Source: Variovorax sp037204085 (GTDB lineage Bacteria > Pseudomonadota > Gammaproteobacteria > Burkholderiales > Burkholderiaceae_C). From it: 64,000 bases of DNA. The stretch is from assembly GCF_037204085.1 (NCBI RefSeq), contig NZ_JBBCBW010000001.1:62001-126000 (forward strand). The letters run 5' to 3'. The stretch's first letter is position 1; each line of letters starts with the position of its first letter. Shown piece after piece: positions 49,813 through 58,437 of this stretch. The translations under genes and the position numbers were made by a program. The notes under the pieces were generated by a model. The model saw only the letters and a list, made by a program, of their open reading frames with translations. It made no database searches and had not been told where the DNA came from.

Positions 49813-50556
49813 ATGACTACCCCGTCGCGCAAGCACGCTGCTCCCCCTTCCCGCGCGACCCCTGCCGTGGACCCCATCGTCGCCGAGCGCGAGCGCATTG
49901 CGCTCGGCTGGCTGCACACCGCCCACTTCCTGACCAGCGCCCCGCAGCTCGAGCATTTGCCTCCGCTCGATCTGCCCGAAATCGCCTTCGTCGGCCGCTC
50001 GAATGCGGGCAAGTCGACCGCCATCAACACGCTCACCCAGCAAACGCGCCTGGCCTTCGCATCCAAGACGCCGGGCCGCACGCAGCACATCAACCTGTTC
50101 GGCGTCGGCAAGCAGAAAGCCGACGATGCCGTGCTGGCCGACCTGCCGGGCTACGGCTACGCAGCGGTTCCCAAGGAAGCCAAGCTGCGCTGGCAGCGGG
50201 TCATGGGCAACTATCTGATGACGCGCGAAAACCTGCGCGGCGTGGTGCTGATGTGCGACCCGCGCCAGGGCCTCACCGAGCTCGACGAAATCCTGCTCGA
50301 CGTGATCCGCCCGCGCGTGGAGCAAGGCCTCAAGTTCCTCGTGCTCCTGACCAAGTCCGACAAGCTCACCCGCAGCGAGGGCGCCAAGGTGCTGTCCATT
50401 ACGCGACTGCAGGCCGGCGGCGGCGAAGTCAAACTGTTCTCCGCCCTCAAGAAGCAGGGGGTGGGAGAAGCCGCAGAGCTGCTGTGGCGCTGGGCGCATC
50501 CGCCCGGGGAAGCGCCGGCGGAAGCCGAGCAGCCCCCGGTGCCGGAAGACACCTAG
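49813..50556 (+). CDS. engB: Ribosome biogenesis GTPase EngB/YsxC
   Basis: 247 residues. G1 FVGRSNAGKST, G2 TPGRTQHIN, G3 DLPGYGYA and G4 TKSDK are intact, defining the TrmE-Era-EngA-EngB GTPase class; EngB is needed for 50S assembly. The N-terminal 40 residues and C-terminal 30 (Pro/Glu/Ala-rich) extend beyond the core. The start is decided by the promoter position. It is divergent from cytochrome c4. Confidence 0.94.
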   Translation: MTTPSRKHAAPPSRATPAVDPIVAERERIALGWLHTAHFLTSAPQLEHLPPLDLPEIAFVGRSNAGKSTAINTLTQQTRLAFASKTPGRTQHINLFGVGKQKADDAVLADLPGYGYAAVPKEAKLRWQRVMGNYLMTRENLRGVVLMCDPRQGLTELDEILLDVIRPRVEQGLKFLVLLTKSDKLTRSEGAKVLSITRLQAGGGEVKLFSALKKQGVGEAAELLWRWAHPPGEAPAEAEQPPVPEDT

Positions 50557-50634
50557 GGAAACCTGGCTCGCTGCCGTTCCATCTGCATGGTCCACTATGA
50601 AAACAATAGCAACGAAAGTTGAAGGAGACAAAGC

Positions 50635-51546
50635 ATGATCGAGACGTTCCAGCGCAGCCTGCCCAACGGAACCACGCTGAGCTGCCGCGCAACCGGCACG
50701 CCCGGCCGCCCGCTGATGGTGTTCTTGCACGGCTTCCCGGAGGCCGCATTCATCTGGGACGAGCTGCTCGAGTACTTCGCCCAGCCTGAACATGGCGGCT
50801 ACCGCTGCCTCGCACCCAATCTCCGCGGTTTCGAGAAGTCGAGCGCCCCCGCCGAAGTGGCCGCGTACAAGGCCCACCTGCTGATCCAGGATATCCAGCA
50901 ATTGGCGGCCACCGAAAGCGCCGACGGCACCATGGCCGCGCTGGTTGCGCACGACTGGGGCGGGGCTTTCGGCTGGGGTTATGCCAATGCCTTTCCGGAG
51001 CAGGTTGGCCGGCTGGTCATCATCAACTCGCCGCACCCCGGCACCTTCACGCGCGAGTTGCGCAACAACCCGGCGCAGCAGCAAGCCAGCGCCTACATGA
51101 ACTTCCTGGCCAGGCCCGATGCCGAGGCGCTGCTCTCGGCCGACGACTTCAAGCGCATGTGGCCCTTCTTCACCTTGATGAAAGCCGGCCCCGATGGCTT
51201 CGGGTGGCTCACCGAAGAGGTGAAGCAGCAGTACCGCGAGGTGTGGAATGCCGGCCTCACCGGCGCCTGCAATCTCTATCGCGTCACGCCGATGAAGCCG
51301 CCGCTGTCGGGCCAGAGCATCGACGGCATTCCGGTGCTGCCGCGCGAACGGCTCACGGTGAACGTGCCGACCTTCGTTTTCTGGGCACTCGACGACGCGG
51401 CGCTGTTGCCGGGCCTGCTCGACGGCCTGGAGGAATACGTGCCCAGGCTCGAGGTCAAGAAGGTGCCCAACGCCACCCACTGGATCGTGCACGAGCAGCC
51501 GCAGCTCGTGGCGCGCGAGATCGAAGCCTTCCTCAAGAGAAACTGA
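50635..51546 (+). CDS. Alpha/beta hydrolase, epoxide hydrolase-like
   Basis: 303 residues. HGFPEAAFIWDEL (residues 32-44) gives the oxyanion region and VAHDWGGAFGW has Asp107 as nucleophile instead of Ser, as in epoxide hydrolases and haloalkane dehalogenases. The catalytic His is in NATHWIVHEQP. The HGxP motif favours epoxide hydrolase. AAGGAG lies nine bases before the ATG. No substrate is evident; it stands alone between engB and the acyltransferases. Confidence 0.88.
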   Translation: MIETFQRSLPNGTTLSCRATGTPGRPLMVFLHGFPEAAFIWDELLEYFAQPEHGGYRCLAPNLRGFEKSSAPAEVAAYKAHLLIQDIQQLAATESADGTMAALVAHDWGGAFGWGYANAFPEQVGRLVIINSPHPGTFTRELRNNPAQQQASAYMNFLARPDAEALLSADDFKRMWPFFTLMKAGPDGFGWLTEEVKQQYREVWNAGLTGACNLYRVTPMKPPLSGQSIDGIPVLPRERLTVNVPTFVFWALDDAALLPGLLDGLEEYVPRLEVKKVPNATHWIVHEQPQLVAREIEAFLKRN

Positions 51547-51567
51547 AGAAGCCGCGTCGCTTCTTCT

Positions 51568-52452
51568 TCAATAGATCGACGGAGCGCCCTCAGGCCGCGT
51601 CTTGAAGCGGCGATGCACCCAGTAGTACTGGGACGGCATCTTGTCGATGTAGCCCTGCAGCCGCTCGTTCATGAGCGCGGTGTCGGCCTCGACGTCGTCG
51701 GTCGGAAAGTTCTGCCACGCCGGCAGCACCTCGATCTCGTAGCCGCCCGGCGTGAGCTTGGAGACGATGGGCACCACCTTGGCCTTGCCCAGCCGCGCGA
51801 AGCGCGAGAGCGAGGGCACGGTGGCGGCCTGCACGCCGTAGAACGGCACGAAGATCGTCTGGTCACGGCCGAAGTCCATGTCGGGCAGCAGGTACAGCAG
51901 GCCACCCTTGCGCAAGCCGCCGAGCACCGGCTTGATGCCGTCGACCCGGTTGAGCGCCGCCACGTTGCCGAAGCGTGTGCGGCCTTCGCGAATCCATTCA
52001 TCGACCATCGGATCGCGCTGGGTCGTGTAGATGGTGGCCGAGGGCCGCGGCGTGTGCATGGTCAATGCCGTGGCCGCGGCATCGAGCCCGTAGAAATGCG
52101 GCGCGAACAGGATCATCGGCTCGTCGCCGTTGGCGATTTCGTCGATCTCCTGCGGGGCGCCCACCACCTTGAGCCGGCTGGCCACCACTTTTTCGGGCGC
52201 ATGCCACAGCCAACTGCGGTCGAGCCACGACTGCGCCACATACACAAAGGTCTCGCGCGCCATGCGGCGGCGTTCGGCTTCGGATTTGCCGGGAAAGCAC
52301 ACGGCCAGGTTGGTGTCGACCACGCGCCGGCGCGGCACCGCGACGGTGTGGAGCACGCGGCCCAGCAGCGCGCCGAAGCCGCGCACCAGCGGAAGGGGCA
52401 GCGGCGCAATCGCGCGCATGAAACCGATGCCGAGTCGGGAGCCGAGACTCAT
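51568..52452 (-). CDS. LpxL/HtrB-type lauroyl acyltransferase, second of a tandem pair
   Basis: 294 residues. The HX4D acyltransferase motif is in FAPHFYGLDAAA, followed by TTQRDP, the DMDFGRDQTIFVPFYGVQAAT block, and VHRRFKTRPEG at the end. Members add a secondary acyl chain to Kdo2-lipid IVA at the inner membrane. Its ATG overlaps the stop of the first paralogue as ATGA, so both are coupled. Which acyl position each uses cannot be told. Confidence 0.92.
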   Translation of the reverse strand: MSLGSRLGIGFMRAIAPLPLPLVRGFGALLGRVLHTVAVPRRRVVDTNLAVCFPGKSEAERRRMARETFVYVAQSWLDRSWLWHAPEKVVASRLKVVGAPQEIDEIANGDEPMILFAPHFYGLDAAATALTMHTPRPSATIYTTQRDPMVDEWIREGRTRFGNVAALNRVDGIKPVLGGLRKGGLLYLLPDMDFGRDQTIFVPFYGVQAATVPSLSRFARLGKAKVVPIVSKLTPGGYEIEVLPAWQNFPTDDVEADTALMNERLQGYIDKMPSQYYWVHRRFKTRPEGAPSIY

Positions 52453-53348
52453 TGCGCCTGCTCCCCATTGGCGGCGGTCGCCACGACTGTCTCGCCGCGC
52501 GGCTCCTTGTAGCGGGCGTAGTCCCACACGTATTGGCCGGGCAGGCTGTGGATCAAGCGGCCGATGGCGTCGTTCATTGCAGCTGCGGCGTCTTCGATGG
52601 ACGCCTTGGAATCGGTGAGCGCAGTGCCCACGATGGGTTCGAAGCGAATCACGTAGCCCGCACCGCGCGGCAGCCTTTCGCACACGCTCAGGAAACAGGC
52701 GGCGCCGGTCTGCTGCGCGAGGCGCGGCAGCAGCGTCATGGTGTAGGCCGGCCGGCCGAGGAAAGGTGCCCATACGCCCTGCCCCGCTGGTGGCACCTGG
52801 TCGGGCAGGATGCCGGTGTAGCCGCCGCTGCGCAGCGTGCGGATGAGGCCGCGCACGCCGGTGTTGTTGGTCGGCAGCGTCTGCAGGCCGGGCCGGTCGC
52901 GCGAGCCCGCGGCAATCAGCTCGGCCATCCATTTCTTGCGCGCGGGGCGAAACAGCGCCGTGATGGGGCCGAAGGCCTCGAGGAAGCGCTCCCCGATGGC
53001 CTGGCCGCACATCTCCCAGCTGCCCAGATGCGGCGCCACCAGGATCACGCCCTTCTTCGCCTGCATGGCGGCCTCGAAGGCCTCGACGCCTTCCCAGCGC
53101 ACCACGCGCCGCAACACGCTTTCGCCCTGCGGGCGCAGCCAGAGCCAGGGCAGCTCGGCGGCCATCTGGCCGGCAGCGGCAATGGCGGGGCGGTACTGGT
53201 CGGGCGTGAAGCCCGCGTTTTCGGCATTGGCCTTGAAACGGCGGCGGTAATCGGGCGCACACCACCAGACCATCCAGCCAAGCAGCGCGCCCAGCCGATG
53301 CATCAGCGGCATCGGTATGCGGGCAAGCAGGCGGAACAGGGTGACCAT
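52449..53348 (-). CDS. LpxL/HtrB-type acyltransferase, first of a tandem pair
   Basis: 299 residues. The motif here is HX4E in APHLGSWEMCGQ; further motifs GILPDQVPPAGQGVWAPFLG and a Tyr/Arg-rich end (VWDYARYKEP) fit the lysophospholipid acyltransferase superfamily of lipid A biosynthesis. The start MVTLFRLLARIPM (53348) begins an amphipathic membrane-anchor segment; the longer frame upstream crosses into the metK leader and is rejected. Divergent from metK. Confidence 0.92.
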   Translation of the reverse strand: MVTLFRLLARIPMPLMHRLGALLGWMVWWCAPDYRRRFKANAENAGFTPDQYRPAIAAAGQMAAELPWLWLRPQGESVLRRVVRWEGVEAFEAAMQAKKGVILVAPHLGSWEMCGQAIGERFLEAFGPITALFRPARKKWMAELIAAGSRDRPGLQTLPTNNTGVRGLIRTLRSGGYTGILPDQVPPAGQGVWAPFLGRPAYTMTLLPRLAQQTGAACFLSVCERLPRGAGYVIRFEPIVGTALTDSKASIEDAAAAMNDAIGRLIHSLPGQYVWDYARYKEPRGETVVATAANGEQAQ

Positions 53349-53406
53349 GGGCTGACAACAGGGAGTGAATACCAGGACGCGCGCGCACGATTTGGCGCGG
53401 CTCGAA

Positions 53407-53412
53407 TAGAAT
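53407..53412 (+). promoter_or_regulatory. Possible -10 box for metK
   Basis: TAGAAT is the best -10 match upstream of metK, giving a leader of about 150 bases. No clear -35 precedes it at 16-18 bp. Confidence 0.3.
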
Positions 53413-53417
53413 GCAAA

Positions 53418-53495
53418 TTGTCGCCGAGTTACGGAACAACTTGCAGGGCGACAAACACAAGCGCAAGAGCGATTGTGCCCCGCCGATTTCTCGGC
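53418..53495 (+). promoter_or_regulatory. Structured leader of metK, candidate cis-regulatory RNA
   Basis: TTGTCGCC (53418-53425) and GGCGACAA (53447-53454) are perfect 8-bp arms enclosing AGTT/AACT (53427-53430 and 53438-53441). A second hairpin GCCGA TTTC TCGGC lies at 53482-53495. The leader from 53349 to 53568 has no gene. It does not fit any S-adenosylmethionine riboswitch I can recall, so no class is claimed. Confidence 0.4.
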
Positions 53496-53568
53496 ATCTG
53501 CTAAAGCGTTCGCCAGGGCTCCGCAGAGTTGGCAACGCGCCAAGTCACTTCAAGGAGCTTTGAACAAA

Positions 53569-54753
53569 ATGGCGAACGACTTCCTCTTCACTTCCGAATC
53601 CGTTTCCGAAGGCCACCCCGACAAGGTCGCCGACCAGATCTCGGATGCCATCCTGGACGCGATCTTCGAGCAGGACCCCCGCAGCCGCGTGGCCGCCGAA
53701 ACGCTGACCAACACCGGCCTGGTGGTGCTCGCGGGCGAAATCACCACCAACGCGCACGTCGACTACATCCAGGTGGCGCGCGACACCATCAAGCGCATCG
53801 GCTACGACAACACCGACTACGGCATCGACTACAAGGGCTGCGCGGTGATGGTCTGCTACGACAAGCAGTCCAACGACATTGCCCAGGGCGTGGACCACGC
53901 CAGCGACGACCACCTGAACACCGGCGCCGGCGACCAAGGCCTGATGTTCGGCTACGCCTGCGACGAAACGCCAGAGCTGATGCCCGCACCCATCTACTAC
54001 GCGCACCGCCTCGTCGAGCGCCAGGCCCAGCTGCGCAAGGACGGGCGCCTGCCCTTCCTGCGCCCCGACGCCAAGAGCCAGGTGACCATGCGCTATGTGG
54101 ACGGCAAGCCGCACAGCATCGACACCGTGGTGCTCTCCACCCAGCACAGCCCCGACCAGAGCGAAACGCCCACCAAGATGAAGGCTTCGTTCAACGAAGC
54201 CATCATCGAAGAGATCATCAAGCCCGTGCTGCCGAAGGAATGGCTGCAGAACACGCGCTACCTGATCAACCCGACCGGGCGCTTCGTCATCGGCGGCCCG
54301 CAGGGCGACTGCGGCCTTACCGGCCGCAAGATCATCGTCGACACCTACGGCGGCGCCTGCCCGCACGGCGGCGGCGCGTTCTCTGGCAAAGACCCGTCCA
54401 AGGTCGACCGCTCGGCCGCCTACGCCGCGCGCTACGTGGCCAAGAACATCGTGGCGGCCGGCCTGGCGCGCCAGTGCCAGATCCAGGTGGCCTACGCCAT
54501 CGGCGTGGCGCAGCCGATGAACATCACGGTCTACACCGAAGGCACCGGCGTGATTCCCGACGACAAGATCGCCGAACTCGTGCGCGAGTTCTTCGACCTG
54601 CGTCCGAAGGGCATCATCCAGATGCTCGACCTGCTGCGCCCGATCTACCAAAAGACCGCGGCCTACGGCCACTTCGGCCGCGAAGAGCCCGAGTTCACCT
54701 GGGAAGCCACCACCCAAGCCGCTGCGCTGCGCGCCGCGGCCGGCCTCAAGTAA
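53569..54753 (+). CDS. metK: S-adenosylmethionine synthetase
   Basis: MetK (394 residues) makes SAM from methionine and ATP. It starts MANDFLFTSESVSEGHPDKVADQ (shown in part: SEGHPDKVADQISDA), with metal and ATP sites, GAGDQGLMFGYA, and the phosphate loop GGGAFSGKDPSKVDRS. The ATG at 53569 follows AAGGAG by 11 bases. The gene converges with the receptor gene 18 bp downstream; no terminator is visible between them. Confidence 0.97.
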   Translation: MANDFLFTSESVSEGHPDKVADQISDAILDAIFEQDPRSRVAAETLTNTGLVVLAGEITTNAHVDYIQVARDTIKRIGYDNTDYGIDYKGCAVMVCYDKQSNDIAQGVDHASDDHLNTGAGDQGLMFGYACDETPELMPAPIYYAHRLVERQAQLRKDGRLPFLRPDAKSQVTMRYVDGKPHSIDTVVLSTQHSPDQSETPTKMKASFNEAIIEEIIKPVLPKEWLQNTRYLINPTGRFVIGGPQGDCGLTGRKIIVDTYGGACPHGGGAFSGKDPSKVDRSAAYAARYVAKNIVAAGLARQCQIQVAYAIGVAQPMNITVYTEGTGVIPDDKIAELVREFFDLRPKGIIQMLDLLRPIYQKTAAYGHFGREEPEFTWEATTQAAALRAAAGLK

Positions 54754-54771
54754 AGACCACAGGGCGGCGGG

Positions 54772-56943
54772 TCAGAAGCGGTAAGCGCCGCTCAGGCCCA
54801 CCGTCCAGTTGCGGCCCGGCGCGGGCTCGTAATAGCGGGCATTGCCCTCATTGACGATGACCGACCCCACGTAGCGGCGGTCGAACAGGTTGTCGACCCG
54901 CGCAAAGGCGTTGAACTCCCAACGCTCCCATTTCTTCAGATAGCCGGCGTAGAGCGCCGCGACCGCATAGCCCGGCGCGCTGGCGCTGTTGGCGTCGTTC
55001 GCCTGCATGCGGCCGAGCGCGCGCATCTCGGCGCCGGCACGCCAGCCTTCGGGCGGCACCCAGCCGAGCGATGCAAAGAGCGATTGCCGCGCAATGCCCG
55101 GAATGCGGTTGCCCGCCGCCACGGTGTTGGATGCCGCACAGGGCGACGGCGAGCAGAAGGCATCGCGGTAGCGCGCGTCGAGCCAGGTGTAGGCAAGCTG
55201 CGTGCGCCAGTGGTTGGCCATTTCATGCTGCCAGGCCAGCTCGAAGCCGTTGCGCCGCGTGCGGCCCGCGTTCTGGAAGGTGGCACGGCCGCCGCTGTTG
55301 GTGTCGGTCACGATCTCGTCGCGCGTGCGGGTCTGGAAAAGCGCGGCCGTCAGCAGCCCTCCGCCCAGCCTTGCCTTGGCGCCGAACTCGACGCTGTCGT
55401 TCACCGCGGGCCGCAACGCGAAGTTGAGCCCGCTGGCGCCGCCCGCCCGATACGAGAGCTCGTTGAGCGTCGGCGTCTCGAAGCCGCGGCCGATGGAGCC
55501 GTAGAGCGCCAGGTCCGGCGTTGCCTGGTAGCGCAGCGAGGCGACCGGGAGCGTCTTGCTGTAGCGCGCACTGCCGCTGTCGTCGCGGTTGGTGCCCACG
55601 ATGTAGCGGTCCTGCGAATCGAAGTGCACGCTGCTTCGGCGCACGCCGGCCTCCAGGGTCCACCGCTCCGCCAGGCGCCAGGTGGCTTGCGCATAGGGGT
55701 CGAGGTTCCAGACCTCGTTGCGCTCGCTGCGCCGCAAACGGCCCTGCACGCCCAGCACGCCCAGCACGCCCAGCACGCCCAGCACGGGCGAGGCCACTCG
55801 GCCGAGGTAGTTCTCGTAGCCGCGGCGCTGCTCGCGCAGGCTGTCGTAGCCAAGGCCCACGGCAAGATCGAGCGGCCGGTCGGCCATCTGCAGTTCGGCA
55901 GTCCAGCGCAGGTCGACCCCGCCGTACTGGCGCGACAGATCGATCACGCCGCCCGCATGCAGCGGATTCTGTTGAGGGCCGAGCGGAATCGACTGGTATT
56001 GCATGGTCTTGCGCTCGCCGCCGTACACCATGAGCCGCAGCGACTGCGAGGCACCCACGCGCCGCTCGTAGAGCAGGCCGGCCTGGGTCTGCTCTACCGT
56101 CTTTCGGGTGTCGAACTGCGTGGCCAGCGCCGCACTGCGTGGCGCCAGCGCGTACTGGTCCGCCGTGAGGCCCAGCGGGTCTTGCGCGCTGATGCGCACG
56201 CTGTTGAGCACCAGCGTGAGCTTGTCGCCGTTGTCCAGGGCAATGCCGAGCTTGCCGTTGGCGATATCGCGCAGCGCCGCGCTGTGCTCGCGCCAGCCGT
56301 CGGTCTGAAAGCGGCTGGCGTTCAGCAGGTAATCGATTGCGCCTTGCGACCCGCTGGCCTGCAGCGACTGCCGCCAGGTGCCGAAGCTCCCGCCGGCCGC
56401 CGAGTACGAAAGGCGCGGCGCGCCCTCGCCCGACGCGGTGAAGGCTTGCAGCACGCCGCCCGAAGAGTTGCCGTAGAGCGCCGAGAACGGTCCTCGCAGG
56501 ATCTCGACGCGATCGAGCGAGCCGATGTCGATGTTGGAAGTCTGGCCCTGGCCATCGGGTAGCGTGGCGGGAATGCCGTCGACATACAACCGGACGCCCC
56601 GCACGCCGAAGGTGGAACGCGCGCCGAAGCCGCGGATCGACAGCTGCAGGTCTTGCGCATAGTTCATGCGGTTTTGCACCTGCAGGCCCGGAACACCGCC
56701 CAGGCTTTCCGACAAGTTGACCTGCAGCCGGTTGTCGCGCATCTCGGCGCCATCGACGCGATCGACCGAGCCCGGCACGTTGAAGGGAGCGACCTCGCCG
56801 CGCGGGGTGGACACCGTCACTTCGGGCAAGCGGCCGCGGTCGGTTTCGGGCGGCGGTGCTTGCTGCGCCTGTACCGCAAGCGGGATTCCCAGCAGCAACA
56901 GGCGAACGGCAGCGGCGGTGGCGGCGAGTGCGGGCTTCATCAT
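54772..56943 (-). CDS. TonB-dependent outer-membrane receptor (PupB/FecA-like class unresolved)
   Basis: 723 residues. Signal peptide ending AVQAQ, a TonB-box-like PEVTVSTP, a plug domain with MNYAQDLQLSIRGFGARSTFGVRGVRLYVDGIP (key residues RGFGARSTFG) and RVEILRGPFSALYGNSSGG, then a beta-barrel ending in aromatic AYRF. The layout fits iron-complex or other metal receptors. About residues 385-400 are a VLG tripeptide repeat encoded by a 9-bp microsatellite. It is the most downstream gene of an iron-uptake cluster. The ligand is unknown. Confidence 0.9.
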   Translation of the reverse strand: MMKPALAATAAAVRLLLLGIPLAVQAQQAPPPETDRGRLPEVTVSTPRGEVAPFNVPGSVDRVDGAEMRDNRLQVNLSESLGGVPGLQVQNRMNYAQDLQLSIRGFGARSTFGVRGVRLYVDGIPATLPDGQGQTSNIDIGSLDRVEILRGPFSALYGNSSGGVLQAFTASGEGAPRLSYSAAGGSFGTWRQSLQASGSQGAIDYLLNASRFQTDGWREHSAALRDIANGKLGIALDNGDKLTLVLNSVRISAQDPLGLTADQYALAPRSAALATQFDTRKTVEQTQAGLLYERRVGASQSLRLMVYGGERKTMQYQSIPLGPQQNPLHAGGVIDLSRQYGGVDLRWTAELQMADRPLDLAVGLGYDSLREQRRGYENYLGRVASPVLGVLGVLGVLGVQGRLRRSERNEVWNLDPYAQATWRLAERWTLEAGVRRSSVHFDSQDRYIVGTNRDDSGSARYSKTLPVASLRYQATPDLALYGSIGRGFETPTLNELSYRAGGASGLNFALRPAVNDSVEFGAKARLGGGLLTAALFQTRTRDEIVTDTNSGGRATFQNAGRTRRNGFELAWQHEMANHWRTQLAYTWLDARYRDAFCSPSPCAASNTVAAGNRIPGIARQSLFASLGWVPPEGWRAGAEMRALGRMQANDANSASAPGYAVAALYAGYLKKWERWEFNAFARVDNLFDRRYVGSVIVNEGNARYYEPAPGRNWTVGLSGAYRF
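55742..55786 (-). repeat. 9-bp microsatellite in the receptor gene
   Basis: CCCAGCACG occurs four times perfectly (55751-55786) after a degenerate copy CCCTGCACG (55742-55750). On the coding strand it encodes VLG-VLG-VLG-VQG-type tripeptides in what should be an extracellular loop. Copy changes add or remove three residues and keep frame. Confidence 0.9.
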
Positions 56944-57028
56944 CGCGCCGATTCTGCTTCGGCGCGCGGCGCCGCACGTACTAGCAACAACCCGGGCGAG
57001 GCCGACGCAGCCAGCCCAGGTCTTCAGA

Positions 57029-57208
57029 TCAGGTCCTGCGCCAGCCGTACCAGGCGCACACAACGACGGGAATGCCCAGTGCGAACCAGGCCAGCACGTC
57101 GCCCAAGCCGCCGTCGCTGAACAGCGCGGAAATCAGGCCGATGGACGTCAGCACGCCCAGCACAATCGGCCAGCCCCACATGCGCCGGAAGGCGTGCCGG
57201 GGTTTCAT
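57029..57208 (-). CDS. Small two-helix inner-membrane protein in the iron cluster
   Basis: 59 residues: a basic N-terminus MKPRHAFRRMW, helix about 12-29 (PIVLGVLTSIGLISALFS), a DGGLGD turn, and helix about 36-54 ending in GWRRT. The ATG overlaps the PepSY stop as ATGA, so it is clearly translated with it. No family is recognised; small proteins of this type often follow PepSY reductases. Confidence 0.75.
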   Translation of the reverse strand: MKPRHAFRRMWGWPIVLGVLTSIGLISALFSDGGLGDVLAWFALGIPVVVCAWYGWRRT

Positions 57209-58407
57209 GCCTGCACCTTCATGGCAGGGGTCGGGTCGGGCTGCTGCCCTCCGTGCTGCGGCGCTCGCCCGGCACCGCCGGCCGGTACCGGCGCGGCCGG
57301 TGCCGGCACGGTGTTGCCGCGCTTGAGCCACAGGTAGAGCCCGCTGCCCAGCACGATGATGGTGGCGATGTCGAGAAGCGCCCAGATGATCTGCATCGGC
57401 ATACCCGCGTAATCGCCGAAGTGCAGCGGCTGCGACACGAGCAGCGCCGTCAGGTACCAAGGCATCTCGGGCGAGGCGGTCACCTGCGTGGTCTTCGCAT
57501 CGACCAGTACCGGCTTCAGCAGCTTCGAGGTGAAGGGCTCATTGCCGCGCAGAAAGAAGGTGGTGTGGTGCGGGCTCGAGAACGAAGTGCCCGGGAACGC
57601 GATGAAGGACAGCTTCATGTCGGGCGCCTGCTTCAGCGCGACTTCCATCGAGCGCTGCACCGATCCGCGCTCGGCTGCGGGCACAGTCGGCTCGTTTTTG
57701 TAAGGCGCAAGCAGCGTGCTGAGCTGGTCGTACTGCCAGTATTTGATGATCAGGTCGGCCCAGGTGTTGATCATGCCGGTGGAGCCCACCACGAACAGCC
57801 AGACCAGCGTGACGATGCCCAGCAGGTTGTGCAGGTCAAGCCACTTGAGGCGTGGCCGCTTCTCGCGCCGCACCGTGCCGAAGTCGAGCTTGCGCATGAA
57901 CGGCGCATAGAGCACCACCCCGGAAACGATGGCCACGAGCAGCAGCAAGCCCATGAAGCCCAGGAACAGCTTGCCCGCAAGCCCTGCAAACAGGTCGACG
58001 TGCAGCTTGAACATCACGTACATGAAGCCCTCGTCGAACTTGGGCTGCGCCAGCACGACGCCGGTGCGCGCATCGATGGCGACCGACTTGAAGTCTTCGG
58101 TGGGTTCAGGCGTGGGCGTGAGCGTGACGAGCCAGAGGCCGTCGTCGTCCTCGGGCTGCGAGACGAACTGCACCACGCGGTCGGGGTGCTTGGCGCGCGC
58201 CGTCTCGAGCACGCGGTCCAGGCTCACGCGCGGCGTGTCCGCGGGCATCTTGGGCGCTTCGACCTCGGTGCCCAGAAGATGGCCGATCTCGTGATGAAAG
58301 ATCAGCGGCAGGCCCGTGATGCACAGCAGCAGCATGAACACGGTGCACACAAGGCTGCTCCACTTGTGTACCCAGGCCCAGGTCTTGATCTTTCGGCTGT
58401 TCATCAT
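57205..58407 (-). CDS. PepSY-associated membrane protein, probable siderophore-iron reductase
   Basis: 400 residues. Four main membrane helices (about 20-41, 140-163, 190-215 and 335-360), with the N-terminal WVHKWSSLVCTVFMLLLCITGLP and WLDLHNLLGIVTLVW signatures and conserved His in WVHKW, FHHEIGH and LHVDLF that could bind heme. Such proteins sit beside ferric-siderophore receptors and are thought to reduce or release iron. The C-terminal 45 residues are Pro/Ala-rich. It follows the upstream receptor by 30 bp. Confidence 0.88.
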   Translation of the reverse strand: MMNSRKIKTWAWVHKWSSLVCTVFMLLLCITGLPLIFHHEIGHLLGTEVEAPKMPADTPRVSLDRVLETARAKHPDRVVQFVSQPEDDDGLWLVTLTPTPEPTEDFKSVAIDARTGVVLAQPKFDEGFMYVMFKLHVDLFAGLAGKLFLGFMGLLLLVAIVSGVVLYAPFMRKLDFGTVRREKRPRLKWLDLHNLLGIVTLVWLFVVGSTGMINTWADLIIKYWQYDQLSTLLAPYKNEPTVPAAERGSVQRSMEVALKQAPDMKLSFIAFPGTSFSSPHHTTFFLRGNEPFTSKLLKPVLVDAKTTQVTASPEMPWYLTALLVSQPLHFGDYAGMPMQIIWALLDIATIIVLGSGLYLWLKRGNTVPAPAAPVPAGGAGRAPQHGGQQPDPTPAMKVQA

Positions 58408-58437
58408 GTCGTCACTGCTCCCATCGAAAGAGAATTA

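Noticed and set aside
53349..53568. A known SAM or SAH riboswitch ahead of metK
   Set aside because: The stems do not match the consensus features of the classes I can recall, so only an unclassified structured leader is reported.
55742..55786. On/off phase variation of the receptor by the microsatellite
   Set aside because: The unit is 9 bp, so copy changes cannot shift the frame.
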